From an uncultured Ruminiclostridium sp. (GTDB lineage: Bacteria; Bacillota; Clostridia; Oscillospirales; Ruminococcaceae), in the NCBI GenBank assembly GCA_910579265.1, contig CAJTTE010000013.1, positions 16,067 to 80,066 on the forward strand: a stretch of DNA of 64,000 nucleotides, given 5' to 3'. The notes beneath the pieces are model-generated. The model saw nothing but the letters and a program-made list of their open reading frames with translations. It was not told the origin of the DNA and ran no database searches. This document shows positions 37,421 through 46,566 of this stretch, in pieces. Within the stretch, counting starts at the first letter, position 1. Every line of letters starts with the position of its first letter. Position numbers and translations under genes: made by a program.

Positions 37421-37598
37421 AAGACTGTAAATCCCACGATTTCTACTGACGGTAGACATTTTATGCGTCAAAAAGCGACTGTAGTTATCCCAAAGTGATA
37501 ACCGCCAAATACACTCGTATTTCTCCGTATTCTTCCTTGAAATCGCCGCGTATTAAGCGAAATTGTACAAAATCGCTTTGTTTTCAGGTACGCCTTGA
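37406..37598 (+). repeat. Repeat family C, copy C4, overlapping the permease stop
   Basis: Left end TTAGTGGCTATGTGAAAGAC, centre TAGTTATCCCAAAGTGATAA, right end TTTGTTTTCAGGTACGCCTT. Its first bases encode the last residues and stop of the permease gene. Confidence 0.85.
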
Positions 37599-37727
37599 TT
37601 TTTGAATTCTATGCTTTAAAGCTATCCGTATATATAACATATAAGTATTTGCTATATTCAGAATTATTAAGTATAATGTAATTAAAGGAAATTGAAATGC
37701 GAAAAAGACGCAGGAAAGGAACGAAAA

Positions 37728-38363
37728 ATGAAGAACAATATTTTAAAGACAATGCCGATTGTTTTTTGCTTTATTTTGGCATTGACGGGATGTAATAAAA
37801 TCAATGACAATCCAAGCGGATCAGTAAGCGTTCAAACAACGGCGGGCCAGGGTACCGGAGAAGGTGGTTCTGATACAACCTTCGGACAGGAGGGAGCATC
37901 CGTTGTTGAAAACGAAGAAAACACAAATGCGCCGGAAAATGTGCAGCAGGGTGGCGGAACGCTGAATGTCTGCTTCGGTGACAGAAATAAACCCTTTACA
38001 CTGTATTTATATGACAATCCCACAGCCGCTGCGATAAAAAAATATGTCGGCACGGCGGACTGGCAGCTGCCTATATATCATTATAACGATTATGATAACT
38101 GGGAGGTAATGCAGTATTATGACGTTCCGTCAAGATACGAGATACCTTCTGTTCCGGAAAATATCGAGTCGGAAAAGGCGGGTGAGGTATTTTATTCCGA
38201 GCCTAACCGTATAGTGTTGTTTTACGGGAATGCTCAGGTGAGCGGCGAATACACAAAGGTAGGATATTTTGACTTCACGGAGGATTTCAAATCCGCCGTT
38301 GAAAACAATCCTGTGCTCGAGGGCTGGGGAAACAAGCTGGTGTTTATTCAGCCAAGCAATTGA
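37728..38363 (+). CDS. Cyclophilin-like-fold lipoprotein
   Basis: 211 residues from the ATG at 37728 (AAAGGA upstream). The signal peptide has the lipobox ALTGC; a Gly/Thr/Glu-rich linker follows. The C-terminal ~130 residues match the bacterial cyclophilin-like fold domain: FTLYLYDNPTAAAIKKYV, YEIPSVPENIESEKAGEVFY and IVLFYGNAQVSGEYTKVGYF. Members lack proven prolyl isomerase activity and the function is unknown. A paralogue is at 40947, separated by the DUF3737 and LysE genes. Confidence 0.75.
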   Translation: MKNNILKTMPIVFCFILALTGCNKINDNPSGSVSVQTTAGQGTGEGGSDTTFGQEGASVVENEENTNAPENVQQGGGTLNVCFGDRNKPFTLYLYDNPTAAAIKKYVGTADWQLPIYHYNDYDNWEVMQYYDVPSRYEIPSVPENIESEKAGEVFYSEPNRIVLFYGNAQVSGEYTKVGYFDFTEDFKSAVENNPVLEGWGNKLVFIQPSN

Positions 38364-38521
38364 GCGTGTTCATATAGAGCAAGGCAGACATCTTTTAGGC
38401 AGATTATGCCGTTTGCCTTGTTGAAATTTTTGAAATACAATAATGCTTCTGCAAAATTTTGTCATGTAAGCGACAAAATTATAACCGAAGATCTGTATAT
38501 TGATTTTATGTAAATACGCTT
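38362..38521 (+). repeat. Repeat family B, copy B2
   Basis: Starts GAGCGTGTTCATATAGAGCA, touching the stop codon of the preceding gene, and ends TTTTATGTAAATACGCT. Confidence 0.85.
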
Positions 38522-38542
38522 TAAAAAAGGCAGGTTTGTTTT

Positions 38543-38773
38543 ATGAACGGCAACAAAGAGGAGATTATCATACAAAATCTTATTGACGCGGGATGCGGGC
38601 GGGATTTTATTATGAAATTTATGGATGATTACCGAAATAAAGATATCTCCGGGGAATTAAGTCTTCTGGCGGAGCATAGGCGTTCGCTGCTGAATGATCT
38701 TCACACAAAACAGAAGAGGTTAGACTGCCTGGATTACCTTGTATACAAAATGAAGAAGGAGAATTCGATATGA
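38543..38773 (+). CDS. Small helical protein, partner of DUF3737
   Basis: 76 residues, two or three helices (IQNLIDAGCGRDFIMKFMDD, then LAEHRRSLLNDLHTKQKRLD), no export signal. Its stop overlaps the start of the DUF3737 gene by four bases (ATGA). I recall this small type being found next to DUF3737 genes in Firmicutes; its role is unknown. It may be a regulatory or adaptor subunit. Confidence 0.7.
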   Translation: MNGNKEEIIIQNLIDAGCGRDFIMKFMDDYRNKDISGELSLLAEHRRSLLNDLHTKQKRLDCLDYLVYKMKKENSI

Positions 38774-39621
38774 AAACGGTATTAAATCAGTTTTTTGATA
38801 ATGAAAGGGCTCTTTACGGAGAATGCGGAATTAATGTGTGTGATTGTAAATTTGACGGTCCGGCCGACGGAGAAAGTGCATTCAAGGAATGTCGGGATGT
38901 GATAGCAGATAAATGCTTTTTTAATCTTCGTTATCCGTTCTGGCATGACGTTAAACTGAAAATTTCCCGTTGCGAGATGACGGAGCTTTGTAGGGCGGCA
39001 TTGTGGTATTCGCACGATATAGAAATTACCGATACGAAATTGCATGGAATAAAGGCTCTGCGCGAGTGCGGAAATGTCATAATGAAGAACTGCGATATAA
39101 TTTCTCCTGAATTCGGTTGGTCTGTAAACGGACTTGAAATGACGGACTGTACGGCCGAAAGCGAATATTTTATGATGCGTTCGAAAAATCTGAAATTTGA
39201 AAGGGTGAATTTCAAAGGAAAGTATTCGTTTCAGTATATTGAAAATTCCGAATTTGATAATTGTGTTTTCGATACCAAGGACGCTTTCTGGCACGCCAAA
39301 AATATTATCGTAAGAAACAGCGTTGTAAAGGGCGAATATCTTGCATGGTACTGTGAAAACGTAACATTTGAAAATTGCAGGATAATAGGGACTCAGCCTC
39401 TTTGTTACTGTAAAAATCTAAAGCTTATAAACTGCGAGATGATAAACGCCGATCTTTGTTTTGAAAAATCCGATGTTGAAGCATGTGTCACAACTTCGAT
39501 AATCAGTGTTAAAAATCCGCTTTCCGGATATATTTGTGCGCCTCATATAGAAAAAGTAATTAGGGATGATGAAAACTCACATGGGGAGATCGTTATCTGC
39601 GGCGATTGCTGCTGCGCATAA
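38770..39621 (+). CDS. DUF3737 family protein
   Basis: 283 residues made of repeating short strands with regular Cys/Asn/Asp turns (CRDVIADKCFFNLRYPFW, CKNLKLINCEMINADLCFE), consistent with a right-handed beta-helix. No signal peptide, so cytoplasmic. The family occurs widely in Firmicutes without assigned activity. AAGGAG precedes the ATG. The stop overlaps the LysE start (TAATG), giving a three-gene coupled unit. Confidence 0.88.
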   Translation: MKTVLNQFFDNERALYGECGINVCDCKFDGPADGESAFKECRDVIADKCFFNLRYPFWHDVKLKISRCEMTELCRAALWYSHDIEITDTKLHGIKALRECGNVIMKNCDIISPEFGWSVNGLEMTDCTAESEYFMMRSKNLKFERVNFKGKYSFQYIENSEFDNCVFDTKDAFWHAKNIIVRNSVVKGEYLAWYCENVTFENCRIIGTQPLCYCKNLKLINCEMINADLCFEKSDVEACVTTSIISVKNPLSGYICAPHIEKVIRDDENSHGEIVICGDCCCA

Positions 39622-40229
39622 TGGAGGATTTTTTAAAAGGAATTCTTATCGGACTTATGTTTGGAGTACCGATAGGGGCGGTAGGCGCAATGACTGTCCA
39701 GAGAACGCTTGAACGCGGTTTCAAAGCCGGTTTGCTGACAGGTCTCGGCTCGTCGGCCGCCGATTGCTTATATGCTTGTACAGGAGTTTTCGGACTGACA
39801 TTTATTTCGGATTTTTTGCTGAAATATCAAATTATGATTACCGCAGCGGGTGGTTTGTTTGTTCTGGCAACAGGCATAATCCAGCTTGTTCGGAAAACTT
39901 CCGCACAAACCGTACAGATGCCTGTATATGGTGCAAAAATTTTTCTATCATCATTTGCCATAGGGATCACAAACCCGGCGGCAGTATTGACATTCCTTTT
40001 TGCCCTCACATATTTTGGCGTTACAAAAGATCCGGGATTAATCAACGGCATACTGATTGTTGCGGGAGTTTTTATAGGAACATACATCTGGTGGTGTACG
40101 CTTTCCGGGGCGGTATGTTTTATAAAAAGAAAAACCGGGAAAAGCAATATGTTATTTATGAAAAAATTTTTCGGGTGCATTTTAATTTTGTTTTCAGCAG
40201 TGATATTTATAAAAATTTCCATGTATTAA
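39621..40229 (+). CDS. LysE-family exporter
   Basis: 202 residues with six hydrophobic segments. The N-terminal LIGLMFGVPIGAVGAMTVQR and central FAIGITNPAAVLTFLFAL are the paired half-repeats of LysE/RhtB exporters, which expel amino acids or similar small molecules. The start at 39621 overlaps the DUF3737 stop; an earlier in-frame TTG lies inside that gene. Repeats B3/A4 follow. Confidence 0.88.
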   Translation: MEDFLKGILIGLMFGVPIGAVGAMTVQRTLERGFKAGLLTGLGSSAADCLYACTGVFGLTFISDFLLKYQIMITAAGGLFVLATGIIQLVRKTSAQTVQMPVYGAKIFLSSFAIGITNPAAVLTFLFALTYFGVTKDPGLINGILIVAGVFIGTYIWWCTLSGAVCFIKRKTGKSNMLFMKKFFGCILILFSAVIFIKISMY

Positions 40230-40332
40230 GCATCGTTTGTAAAATTATAGGAGAATAACGATAACCGTGGGTGTCAACAAAGGCTTCCTTCCCGTTTTTA
40301 ATAAACCGACCGGGCGGATTTATTTAAAAATA

Positions 40333-40668
40333 TAGCGTGTTCATATAAAAAACATATGCGTTTTTTCGGGCTCTTTTTGCCGTAGATGAGGCGGGTCTTT
40401 GCAGGAATACTTTAATATTTCAAAAAAAGCGGCTTAAGGCAACACCGCACAATGATTGGGTGTGAATCGCGCAGTCAGAATTTTCTTCAGCTTGCATAAA
40501 TTCGACGCAGAAATACTGACGTATTTCAAGGAGAATTTGTGTAAGATGACGGAAAAATGCAGGCGAGCCGCACGCAAAGCCGTCAGGCGGTCATTGTGCG
40601 GTATTGCCTTAAATATACGGAAAAATCAGCCGTAAAATCGTGTGCCGGACTTTATGTGAACACGCTAT
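40333..40668 (+). repeat. Repeat family B, copy B3, split by A4
   Basis: Left end TAGCGTGTTCATATAAAAAA, right end TTTATGTGAACACGCTATA. With the inner element removed it is about 157 bp, the normal family B length. Confidence 0.88.
40434..40612 (-). repeat. Repeat family A, copy A4, inserted in B3
   Basis: 179 bp in the opposite orientation to A1, from TTAAGGCAACACCGCACAAT to GCGGTATTGCCTTAA; TTAA at both ends. Confidence 0.93.
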
Positions 40669-40946
40669 AGTTTGAGCCGTAGTAAAGCTGAATAAGAGAG
40701 GCCTATTATGGAATTTATAGCTTTGTAAAAAAGAGATGCAACGTTTCTTGAATACTTATACGTTTTTCAGATATTTAATGAAAAAAGCTGTAAAAAAGCG
40801 GTAACTTACATATTTTAAAACAACTGCCGTCTGATTGATACGGCAACGTCACATTTTGACCGAAAAACTGTCGATGCGGCTTTTGTTCATGTCGGGCATT
40901 ATCATTCACGGTTTTTAGATCATCAAATAAAAAGGGAGGATTTTGG

Positions 40947-41498
40947 ATGAAGAAGATATTTTACGCCGTACTTGAGGGATTGCTTGTGCTGTCGTTTACA
41001 GCCTGCTCTTCGCCTTCTTCTGAGAGCGGCATGATAAGCACCGGAAGTTTTCAATCATCCCCGCCGGAAAACGGCAGCCAAACCGAACATACTTTTGTAC
41101 CCGAAAATACAGAGAATCCCATAAATACTGATAAGAAAGAGGATGTCAAAATGAAAATCACGGTCGGAGACAAGATTTTTACGGCAGCCTTGGAGGATAA
41201 CTCATCCGCTGACGCATTAAAAGAGCTTTTGTCAAATTCACCCCTGACGGTAGATATGCACGACTACGGAAGCTTTGAAAAGGTTGGCAGCATAGGTGAG
41301 GTCCTGCCGCGCAATGACGAGCATATCACCGTAACGGCGGGGGATATTATCCTGTATCAAGGGAATAAGCTGGTCATTTATTACGATGAAAACACATGGA
41401 GCTTCACGCGGATCGGAAGGATAGACGGCGTGACACAGGAAGAGCTTAAGGAGGCTCTCGGCGACGGAGATGTTACGGTTACATTTTCCCTTGGATAA
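40947..41498 (+). CDS. Cyclophilin-like-fold lipoprotein, second copy
   Basis: 183 residues. The signal peptide ends in FTACS, a lipobox variant with Cys. A Ser/Glu/Asn-rich linker is followed by the cyclophilin-like domain: MKITVGDKIFTAALEDNSSA, LSNSPLTVDMHDYGSFEKVG, GDIILYQGNKLVIYYDE and FTRIGRIDG. This is a closer match to the family than its neighbour at 37728. GGGAGG precedes the ATG. Function unknown; probably on the outer face of the membrane. Confidence 0.85.
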   Translation: MKKIFYAVLEGLLVLSFTACSSPSSESGMISTGSFQSSPPENGSQTEHTFVPENTENPINTDKKEDVKMKITVGDKIFTAALEDNSSADALKELLSNSPLTVDMHDYGSFEKVGSIGEVLPRNDEHITVTAGDIILYQGNKLVIYYDENTWSFTRIGRIDGVTQEELKEALGDGDVTVTFSLG

Positions 41499-41688
41499 AA
41501 CCTTAAATAAATTATCAAATACCTTTACAGTGAACATCTTGAAAATGTCAATCGACAACACTTTCTTGATGCGTAAAAATAATCATAATGAAGGCCTCCG
41601 GCGCCGTTTATTGCGGCAGCATAAATTACGTTTTCCGAATGCTGATATGTTGATTCGATTACGCGCAGTAATGATCAAAGGATAAAAA

Positions 41689-41806
41689 CGGACAGCCGCC
41701 TAAGCGGCTGTCCGTGATGGTGATTCAGATATTCAATGCGCCCTTCAGGGATCGAATCTATCATATGCCGGATTAAGGCGAGGGCAACCCATCGCTTAAG
41801 CGGCGG
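41689..41806 (+). ncRNA. Three-hairpin element F1 (candidate structured RNA)
   Basis: A perfect 11-bp hairpin CGGACAGCCGC/GCGGCTGTCCG (41689-41714), then a long bulged stem ATGGTGATTC/GAATCTATCAT with CCCTTCAGGG at the tip, then CGCTTAAGCG followed by TTTTATT. The order matches F2 at 44631 although the stem sequences differ. It might be an RNA or a repeat. Confidence 0.4.
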
Positions 41807-41815
41807 ATTTTATTA

Positions 41816-41975
41816 AAGCGTCTTTATATAAAGCAAGGCACGCATCTTTTAGGAAAGTGTTGATGTTTTATATGTTAAAATTTTTGGAATATTATAATAT
41901 TTCTGCATGATTTTGCATTGCAAGCGATAAAAGTATGCTGGAAAAACTGCATTTTGTTATTATGTGAACACGCTC
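41816..41975 (+). repeat. Repeat family B, copy B4
   Basis: Starts AAAGCGTCTTTATATAAAGC and ends TTATTATGTGAACACGCTCT; shares TCTTTTAGG and AAGCGATAAAA with B1. Confidence 0.82.
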
Positions 41976-41984
41976 TAAACAGCT

Positions 41985-43388
41985 TTAACGCTGTCCGGCT
42001 GCGTTTCCGATCGCCTGTAGCAGGCTTTTATCAGGGTCGGCCGTATCCTGGGACAGTTCCCATATCATAATGCCCCCCAGATTTTCTTTGGCGTAGCGGG
42101 TCTTTTTCTTTATCGTATCCATGCCGTTATAGTATACATCCATTCCGTTGTATGTAACATTATCCTTGCTCCATGCATCCGGTACGTCCGCGAAGATCGT
42201 TCCGTAGCCTGCCCAGCTCGGCCTGGCATAAAACGGAACACCGAGCACCACTTTGTGACTGGGAAGACCTCTGGTATCTTTCCAGTAAATACCGCAGTTC
42301 ACGGCAAATTGATATTGCGAGTGCCGTTCTCCGTCTCCGCCGTCATATGCCATAACATTTATAAAATCAACGGCGTTAAGTACGGCGTTTGTATGGGCGG
42401 CAGCATCATAGTAAACATTACCGTCCGCGGTCACTCCGCTCAGTACCGCCGCGGTCAGGAGCTTACCCTTGGCATGGAGCTTTTCCGATAGGGACAGCAT
42501 AAGATCTTCATACTGTTTTGCACTTGTGCCGTCTACGCGGGGGTGCTCCCAATCCATATCCACACCGTCAAAGCCGTATTTATCACACATAGCGATTATG
42601 TTTTCTGCAAAACGACGTGTTTTTTCTCTGTTTGAAGTCGCTTCCATAAATACGCTTTCCAACGGTACGTCATTGTAGCTCCAGCCGCCGACGGAGAGCA
42701 GGACTTTCGCGCCGTTTGCGTGAGCCGAACTGATAAGCTTGGTTGCGGTATCCGGATTCTCAAGATCGCGCAGATCTCCATCCGGTGTAGGAATTGCGAA
42801 TGCGTAACAGACATGGGTCAGCACGCCGAAATCCACATTATGCAGTTTATTCGGAGCCCAGGTAGGGTAATAGCCCACGACCTTAAAATCTGTCAGCTCG
42901 GTATCCTGAGGAGTGGAGGCATCTATGGGCGTATTGCTTACATCCCCGGGCTGAATCGGTTCTCCGTCCGTTATTCCCAAGTCCTCCCATACGTCACTGC
43001 TGTCGGGTTTCTCGTTTTGAGTCCACCATTTGGCGCGGTACCGCCTTCCTTGATAGCTTACGGTATCACCTCCGTTATAGACGGCGGAGCTGTCCCACGC
43101 TTTTACCGAAGAATCCGGCTCCGAAGGCTTTAACGAGGATGTGATTTCCGAATGATCACCGTCGTTTTCAGAGACGGAGGGCTCATAGGTTTGTGTTTTA
43201 TCGGAGCTTGACTAGGTCGTGTCCGTGGATTGTGAGGTGCTTTCCGTTTGGATCGGCTGCTGTTTTTCCGAGCTTGTAACGTTTGGGCTTCCAGCGCGGC
43301 TGCCAAAACACAGCCATACCGCAACGGTTAGAAGAACGCCGACGGCAAATCCGCCGAGAGAATAAGCCAGTTTATGTTTTTGTTCCAT
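41985..43388 (-). pseudogene. GH18 chitinase-like gene with CBM5/12, interrupted by one in-frame TAG
   Basis: One frame of 468 codons runs from the ATG at 43388 (GGAGTTGATAAT upstream) to 41985 with a single TAG at 43212-43214. Before it are 58 residues: an N-terminal membrane anchor (LAYSLGGFAVGVLLTVAVWL) and a Ser/Thr/Gln linker. After it come more linker, a chitin-binding CBM5/12 (VYNGGDTVSYQGRRYRAKWW) and a GH18 barrel with catalytic DGVDMDWEHP. No start codon with a ribosome binding site exists after the TAG, so the catalytic part is made only if the TAG is read through or reverted. Most likely a recent nonsense mutation or a base-call error. Confidence 0.85.
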
Positions 43389-43489
43389 ATTATCAACTCC
43401 GATTATATTTCGGGTAATTCTTTGTATATTTGATTTTAATATAGCATATCGGACATTCTTTGTCAAATTTAACGCGAGAACTTATTTTA

Positions 43490-43669
43490 TTAAGGCAACG
43501 CCGCACAATGATTGCGTGTGAATTATGCAGTCAGATTTTTTGTCAGCTTGCATAAATTCGACGCAGGAATACTGACGTATTTCAAGGAGAATTTGTGTAA
43601 GCTGACGGAAAATATGCAAGCAAGTCACATGTAAAGCCGTCAGGCGGTCATTGTGCGGTATTGCCTTAA
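43490..43669 (-). repeat. Repeat family A, copy A5
   Basis: 180 bp, opposite orientation to A1, TTAA at both ends. It lies about 100 bp upstream of the chitinase start. Confidence 0.92.
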
Positions 43670-44013
43670 AACTACTAAAATAATAAAAGTGAGCAAAAGC
43701 AAACGAAAAAAGCCGTTTCGCATCTGACAGGAATTAAATTTTATCCGTTAAATCCTGCAACAGGACTCGATCGTTTTCAAAAAAACTAAACACGGTATAT
43801 CGTAAATGTGGCAAAAAAACATTCCGCGGCAAGTCGGCTGCGGGATGTTGTACTGAAGCATCAGTATAAAAAACATCGGATCAGCCGGCGGAATAAAAAG
43901 CTTTAGCATAATAACAATCTCCGATAAACATAATAATACGTCAAACTCTCTCCGCAAAAAGACATACGGGTAATTATGGGATGCGGATATAGAATTAATA
44001 TTCGGAAAGCTGA
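43670..44013. other. Intergenic stretch, no supported gene
   Basis: About 340 bp between repeat A5 and the addA-derived fragment; no frame with a start signal. Confidence 0.35.
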
Positions 44014-44139
44014 GCGACGTTATAGATACGGTAAACAAGGTTTTCGGGGCTGCTGTGAGGATGAGCTTCCGGAAAGCTTTTCCGGAAGCCCGCGGCAGGA
44101 TATGACTGCTGGCAGAGGCATAGATCACTGCTACAAAAA
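44014..44139 (+). pseudogene. Duplicated internal fragment of addA
   Basis: 126 bp that match the coding strand of addA at 17737-17863 (reverse strand there), with one single-base deletion in the GGGGG run and about three substitutions. It would encode CCEDELPESFSGSP followed by QDMTAGRGIDHC, exactly as in AddA residues near 460-490, but the deletion shifts the frame and there is no flanking addA sequence. Confidence 0.92.
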
Positions 44140-44345
44140 TTTGATGAGAAAAATTAGAAATAATAAAGGCAAACGCTTGTCAAGACCGGATAAATTTTAA
44201 GGTTACATCCAAATTAAAGTATATCGTGATTATTGGATTTTTCGAGGAGATAAATATTCGAACGATAAATGACAGATATACAAATTTAAGCTGAAAATAA
44301 TCAAGCAGATTTTTTTGTTAAGATTATTTTGTAGACATAATAGAA
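44140..44345. other. Intergenic stretch between the addA fragment and C5
   Basis: About 200 bp, AT-rich, nothing recognised. Confidence 0.3.
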
Positions 44346-44535
44346 TTAGTGGCTATATGAAAAACCGCAAAATGCATACTTTCTACAAACTGCTGACGCC
44401 TTATATATCAAAGAATGCAGATAGTTATCCCAAAGGTATAACAATAAAATACCCTCGTATTTCTCAGCTTTATTTGTTGAAATCCCCGTGTTTTAGCGTA
44501 ATCGTACTAATTTTCTTTGTTTTCGTATTGCCCTG
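44346..44535 (+). repeat. Repeat family C, copy C5
   Basis: Left end TTAGTGGCTATATGAAAAAC, centre AGTTATCCCAAAGGTATAAC, right end TTGTTTTCGTATTGCCCTGA. Confidence 0.88.
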
Positions 44536-44630
44536 AACATAATCTATTAAATAATATTATGAAATGGGTCAAATAACGTTAAAATAATATTTACATCCGT
44601 TTACGGATAGTAAGAAGTAAATGGCAAAAG

Positions 44631-44757
44631 GGCAGCCGCTGAAGCGGCTGCCTACAGCAGTCATGCTATATTAGGCCTTCAACGCCTATTATGGTAGAGC
44701 TTTTAATTCACCCTTTTATGGCAAGCGCAAGCCGCCGCTTCAGCGGCGGTTTTAATA
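44631..44757 (+). ncRNA. Three-hairpin element F2 (candidate structured RNA)
   Basis: GGCAGCCGC/GCGGCTGCC hairpin (44631-44652), a second stem with TAGGC/GCCTA around CTTCAAC, and a strong terminal hairpin CCGCCGCT/AGCGGCGG (44732-44749) followed by TTTT, which would end a plus-strand transcript. Same architecture as F1. It is convergent with the MATE gene. Confidence 0.4.
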
Positions 44758-44772
44758 TATAAACCAAAAAAT

Positions 44773-46089
44773 TTATAAAGTGAGTTTTAGCTTGTTATCT
44801 TCGGTCTTCTTCAGTATCACCGCCAGTACCGCAGATAAAATACGCGCTATGACCGTGCTCCACCAGATCATGATCTGACCGCCGAATAAGGGCGGCAAAA
44901 TCAGCATAAACACTAACATCAACACCGGTTCGATAAATGTAAGGATATATGAGAGCGTGCTTTTCCCGGTTGCATAAAAGCTTGCCGTCGTAATACGGGT
45001 TATTGCAACAAATGGTACGGATATCAAGAAAATCGGAATTATTTTTGATATTTCAAAATTAACTTCGCTTGATGTACCGAATATCGCGCCCAGACTACGC
45101 CGTAATAAAAATATAATGATACAGCTGATGACGGACAAGAACATCGCAAATCCGTACGCCAGCCCTCTTGTACTTTTAAGCTTACGTAAGTCCTTTTCTC
45201 CGAAATACTTACTGATAAGCGGTTGACTTCCGTCGCCTACCCCCTGTAAGATCAAATAGATAATGCAGATTATATACCCAATGCACGCATAAGAAGCGAT
45301 CGCCATATCGCCTCCGTACGATACGGAAAACCGGTTTATTATTATCACAGATATATTGGGTGTCATTGTAAGCCCGAAAGGAGCGATTCCGATTCTGACT
45401 ACGGACGCGGACACCGACCTGAACTTTGAAAGTGGTATTACCATTGTAAACTGTTTTTTCCGAAGCAAATAAATCAGCGCGATAAGCATGGTAACACCCT
45501 GGCCTATAACTGTTGCCCATGCGGCTCCGTAAAGTTCCAGTTCAAATATCCATACAAATAAATAGTCCAGAAAAATATTTGTGACAAAGCCTGCGATCAT
45601 AGATACCATTGCGTAAAACGATCCACCGTGATTGCGGATAAAAGGAACAAGTCCCGTGCCGATAACCTGCAGACCGGCGCCCAATGCGATTACGGCAATG
45701 TATTCCATTCCCAGGGAAAGCAGCTCACCGCCTGCCCCAAGCAGTTTCAAAAGCGTTTCGTTCAGAAAATAGATAAAAAAGGTTAGAACAATGCTTAAAA
45801 TGATCATCAACCATAACGCGCCGGCTGTAAATTCCCGTGCTTCATTGTTCTTTTTTTCGGCTTTTTTGATTGACCAGCATATCGCACCGCCCATTCCGAT
45901 TCCGGTTCCTATCGCCTGGATAACGGCGACAATGGGAAAGGCAATATTGATCGCTGACAGACCGGCGTCGCCAATACTATTTCCGACAAAATATCCGTCA
46001 ACTATAGCGTAAACACCAGATAACGCAAAAGACAATACAGACGGAATAACATATCTGAAGAATTCTTTTGTATTTAATATGTTATTCAT
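44773..46089 (-). CDS. MATE family efflux transporter
   Basis: 438 residues from the ATG at 46089, supported by AGGAGGAAGGG directly upstream; the frame opens earlier inside marR. Twelve hydrophobic segments. N-terminal features of the family are visible (IPSVLSFALSGVYAIVDGYF, then GDAGLSAINIAFPI). MATE proteins expel drugs or metabolites with a sodium or proton gradient. The start overlaps the marR stop by eight bases, so the pump is coupled to its likely regulator. Confidence 0.93.
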   Translation of the reverse strand: MNNILNTKEFFRYVIPSVLSFALSGVYAIVDGYFVGNSIGDAGLSAINIAFPIVAVIQAIGTGIGMGGAICWSIKKAEKKNNEAREFTAGALWLMIILSIVLTFFIYFLNETLLKLLGAGGELLSLGMEYIAVIALGAGLQVIGTGLVPFIRNHGGSFYAMVSMIAGFVTNIFLDYLFVWIFELELYGAAWATVIGQGVTMLIALIYLLRKKQFTMVIPLSKFRSVSASVVRIGIAPFGLTMTPNISVIIINRFSVSYGGDMAIASYACIGYIICIIYLILQGVGDGSQPLISKYFGEKDLRKLKSTRGLAYGFAMFLSVISCIIIFLLRRSLGAIFGTSSEVNFEISKIIPIFLISVPFVAITRITTASFYATGKSTLSYILTFIEPVLMLVFMLILPPLFGGQIMIWWSTVIARILSAVLAVILKKTEDNKLKLTL

Positions 46090-46537
46090 CCCTTCCTCCT
46101 GATGCTTTTTTGAATAAATCAACAAACATAGTCATGTCATTATTAAAACGCCTCATACGCTCTATGCCCATTTCTTCTATTGCAAACAATTCAGCCTTGT
46201 GAAGTTCGGAAACGATCGTATCCGCATATTTTTTGCCCGCTACCGTTAATTTTATAATTTTATTGCGTTTGTCTTTCGACATTGGACTAAGTTTTACAAA
46301 TCCTCTTGCTTCAAAATCCCTGAGTATCATGTTAACGGTTTGCTTCGGGATAAGCCATCTTTCGCTGATTTTTTTCTGCGTACAGTTATTCTCCCCCTCG
46401 TTGATAGCATATAACACCAAAAGACCGTTTTTTGATAATCCGTGCGCCTTAGCCCATAATTCATAAATGTTGTTGTATTCTTGCCACACTTCATAATAAT
46501 TGTTTAATTGTTCTATAAAATCCGATTGGTTTATCAT
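46082..46537 (-). CDS. MarR-family transcriptional regulator
   Basis: 151 residues from the second in-frame ATG (46537), which has AAAGGATG at correct spacing; the ATG at 46546 touches the ribosome binding site. Winged-helix features: KISERWLIPKQTVNMILRDF (recognition helices), then the wing KLSPMSKDKRNKIIKLT. First gene of marR-MATE. Members repress drug pumps and release DNA on ligand binding. Two direct AATTRGTACA sites surround its -10 box, consistent with autoregulation. Confidence 0.9.
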   Translation of the reverse strand: MINQSDFIEQLNNYYEVWQEYNNIYELWAKAHGLSKNGLLVLYAINEGENNCTQKKISERWLIPKQTVNMILRDFEARGFVKLSPMSKDKRNKIIKLTVAGKKYADTIVSELHKAELFAIEEMGIERMRRFNNDMTMFVDLFKKASGGRDE

Positions 46538-46566
46538 GCTGTTCATCCTTTCAATTAGTCCCTTTT

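Noticed and set aside
41985..43388. Genome-wide use of TAG as a sense codon
   Set aside because: yicC and the XRE gene end in TAG at their normal family lengths, so TAG acts as stop here; the chitinase case is local.
22645..43669. CRISPR array made of the family A copies
   Set aside because: The copies are far apart, about 180 bp long, in both orientations and with inverted ends, which fits transposon-like elements and not spaced repeats; no cas gene is present.
41695..44757. Elements F1 and F2 as plain gene terminators
   Set aside because: A terminal hairpin with T run is present, but the extra two stems in the same order in both copies are not needed for a terminator, so they are listed as candidate RNAs instead.
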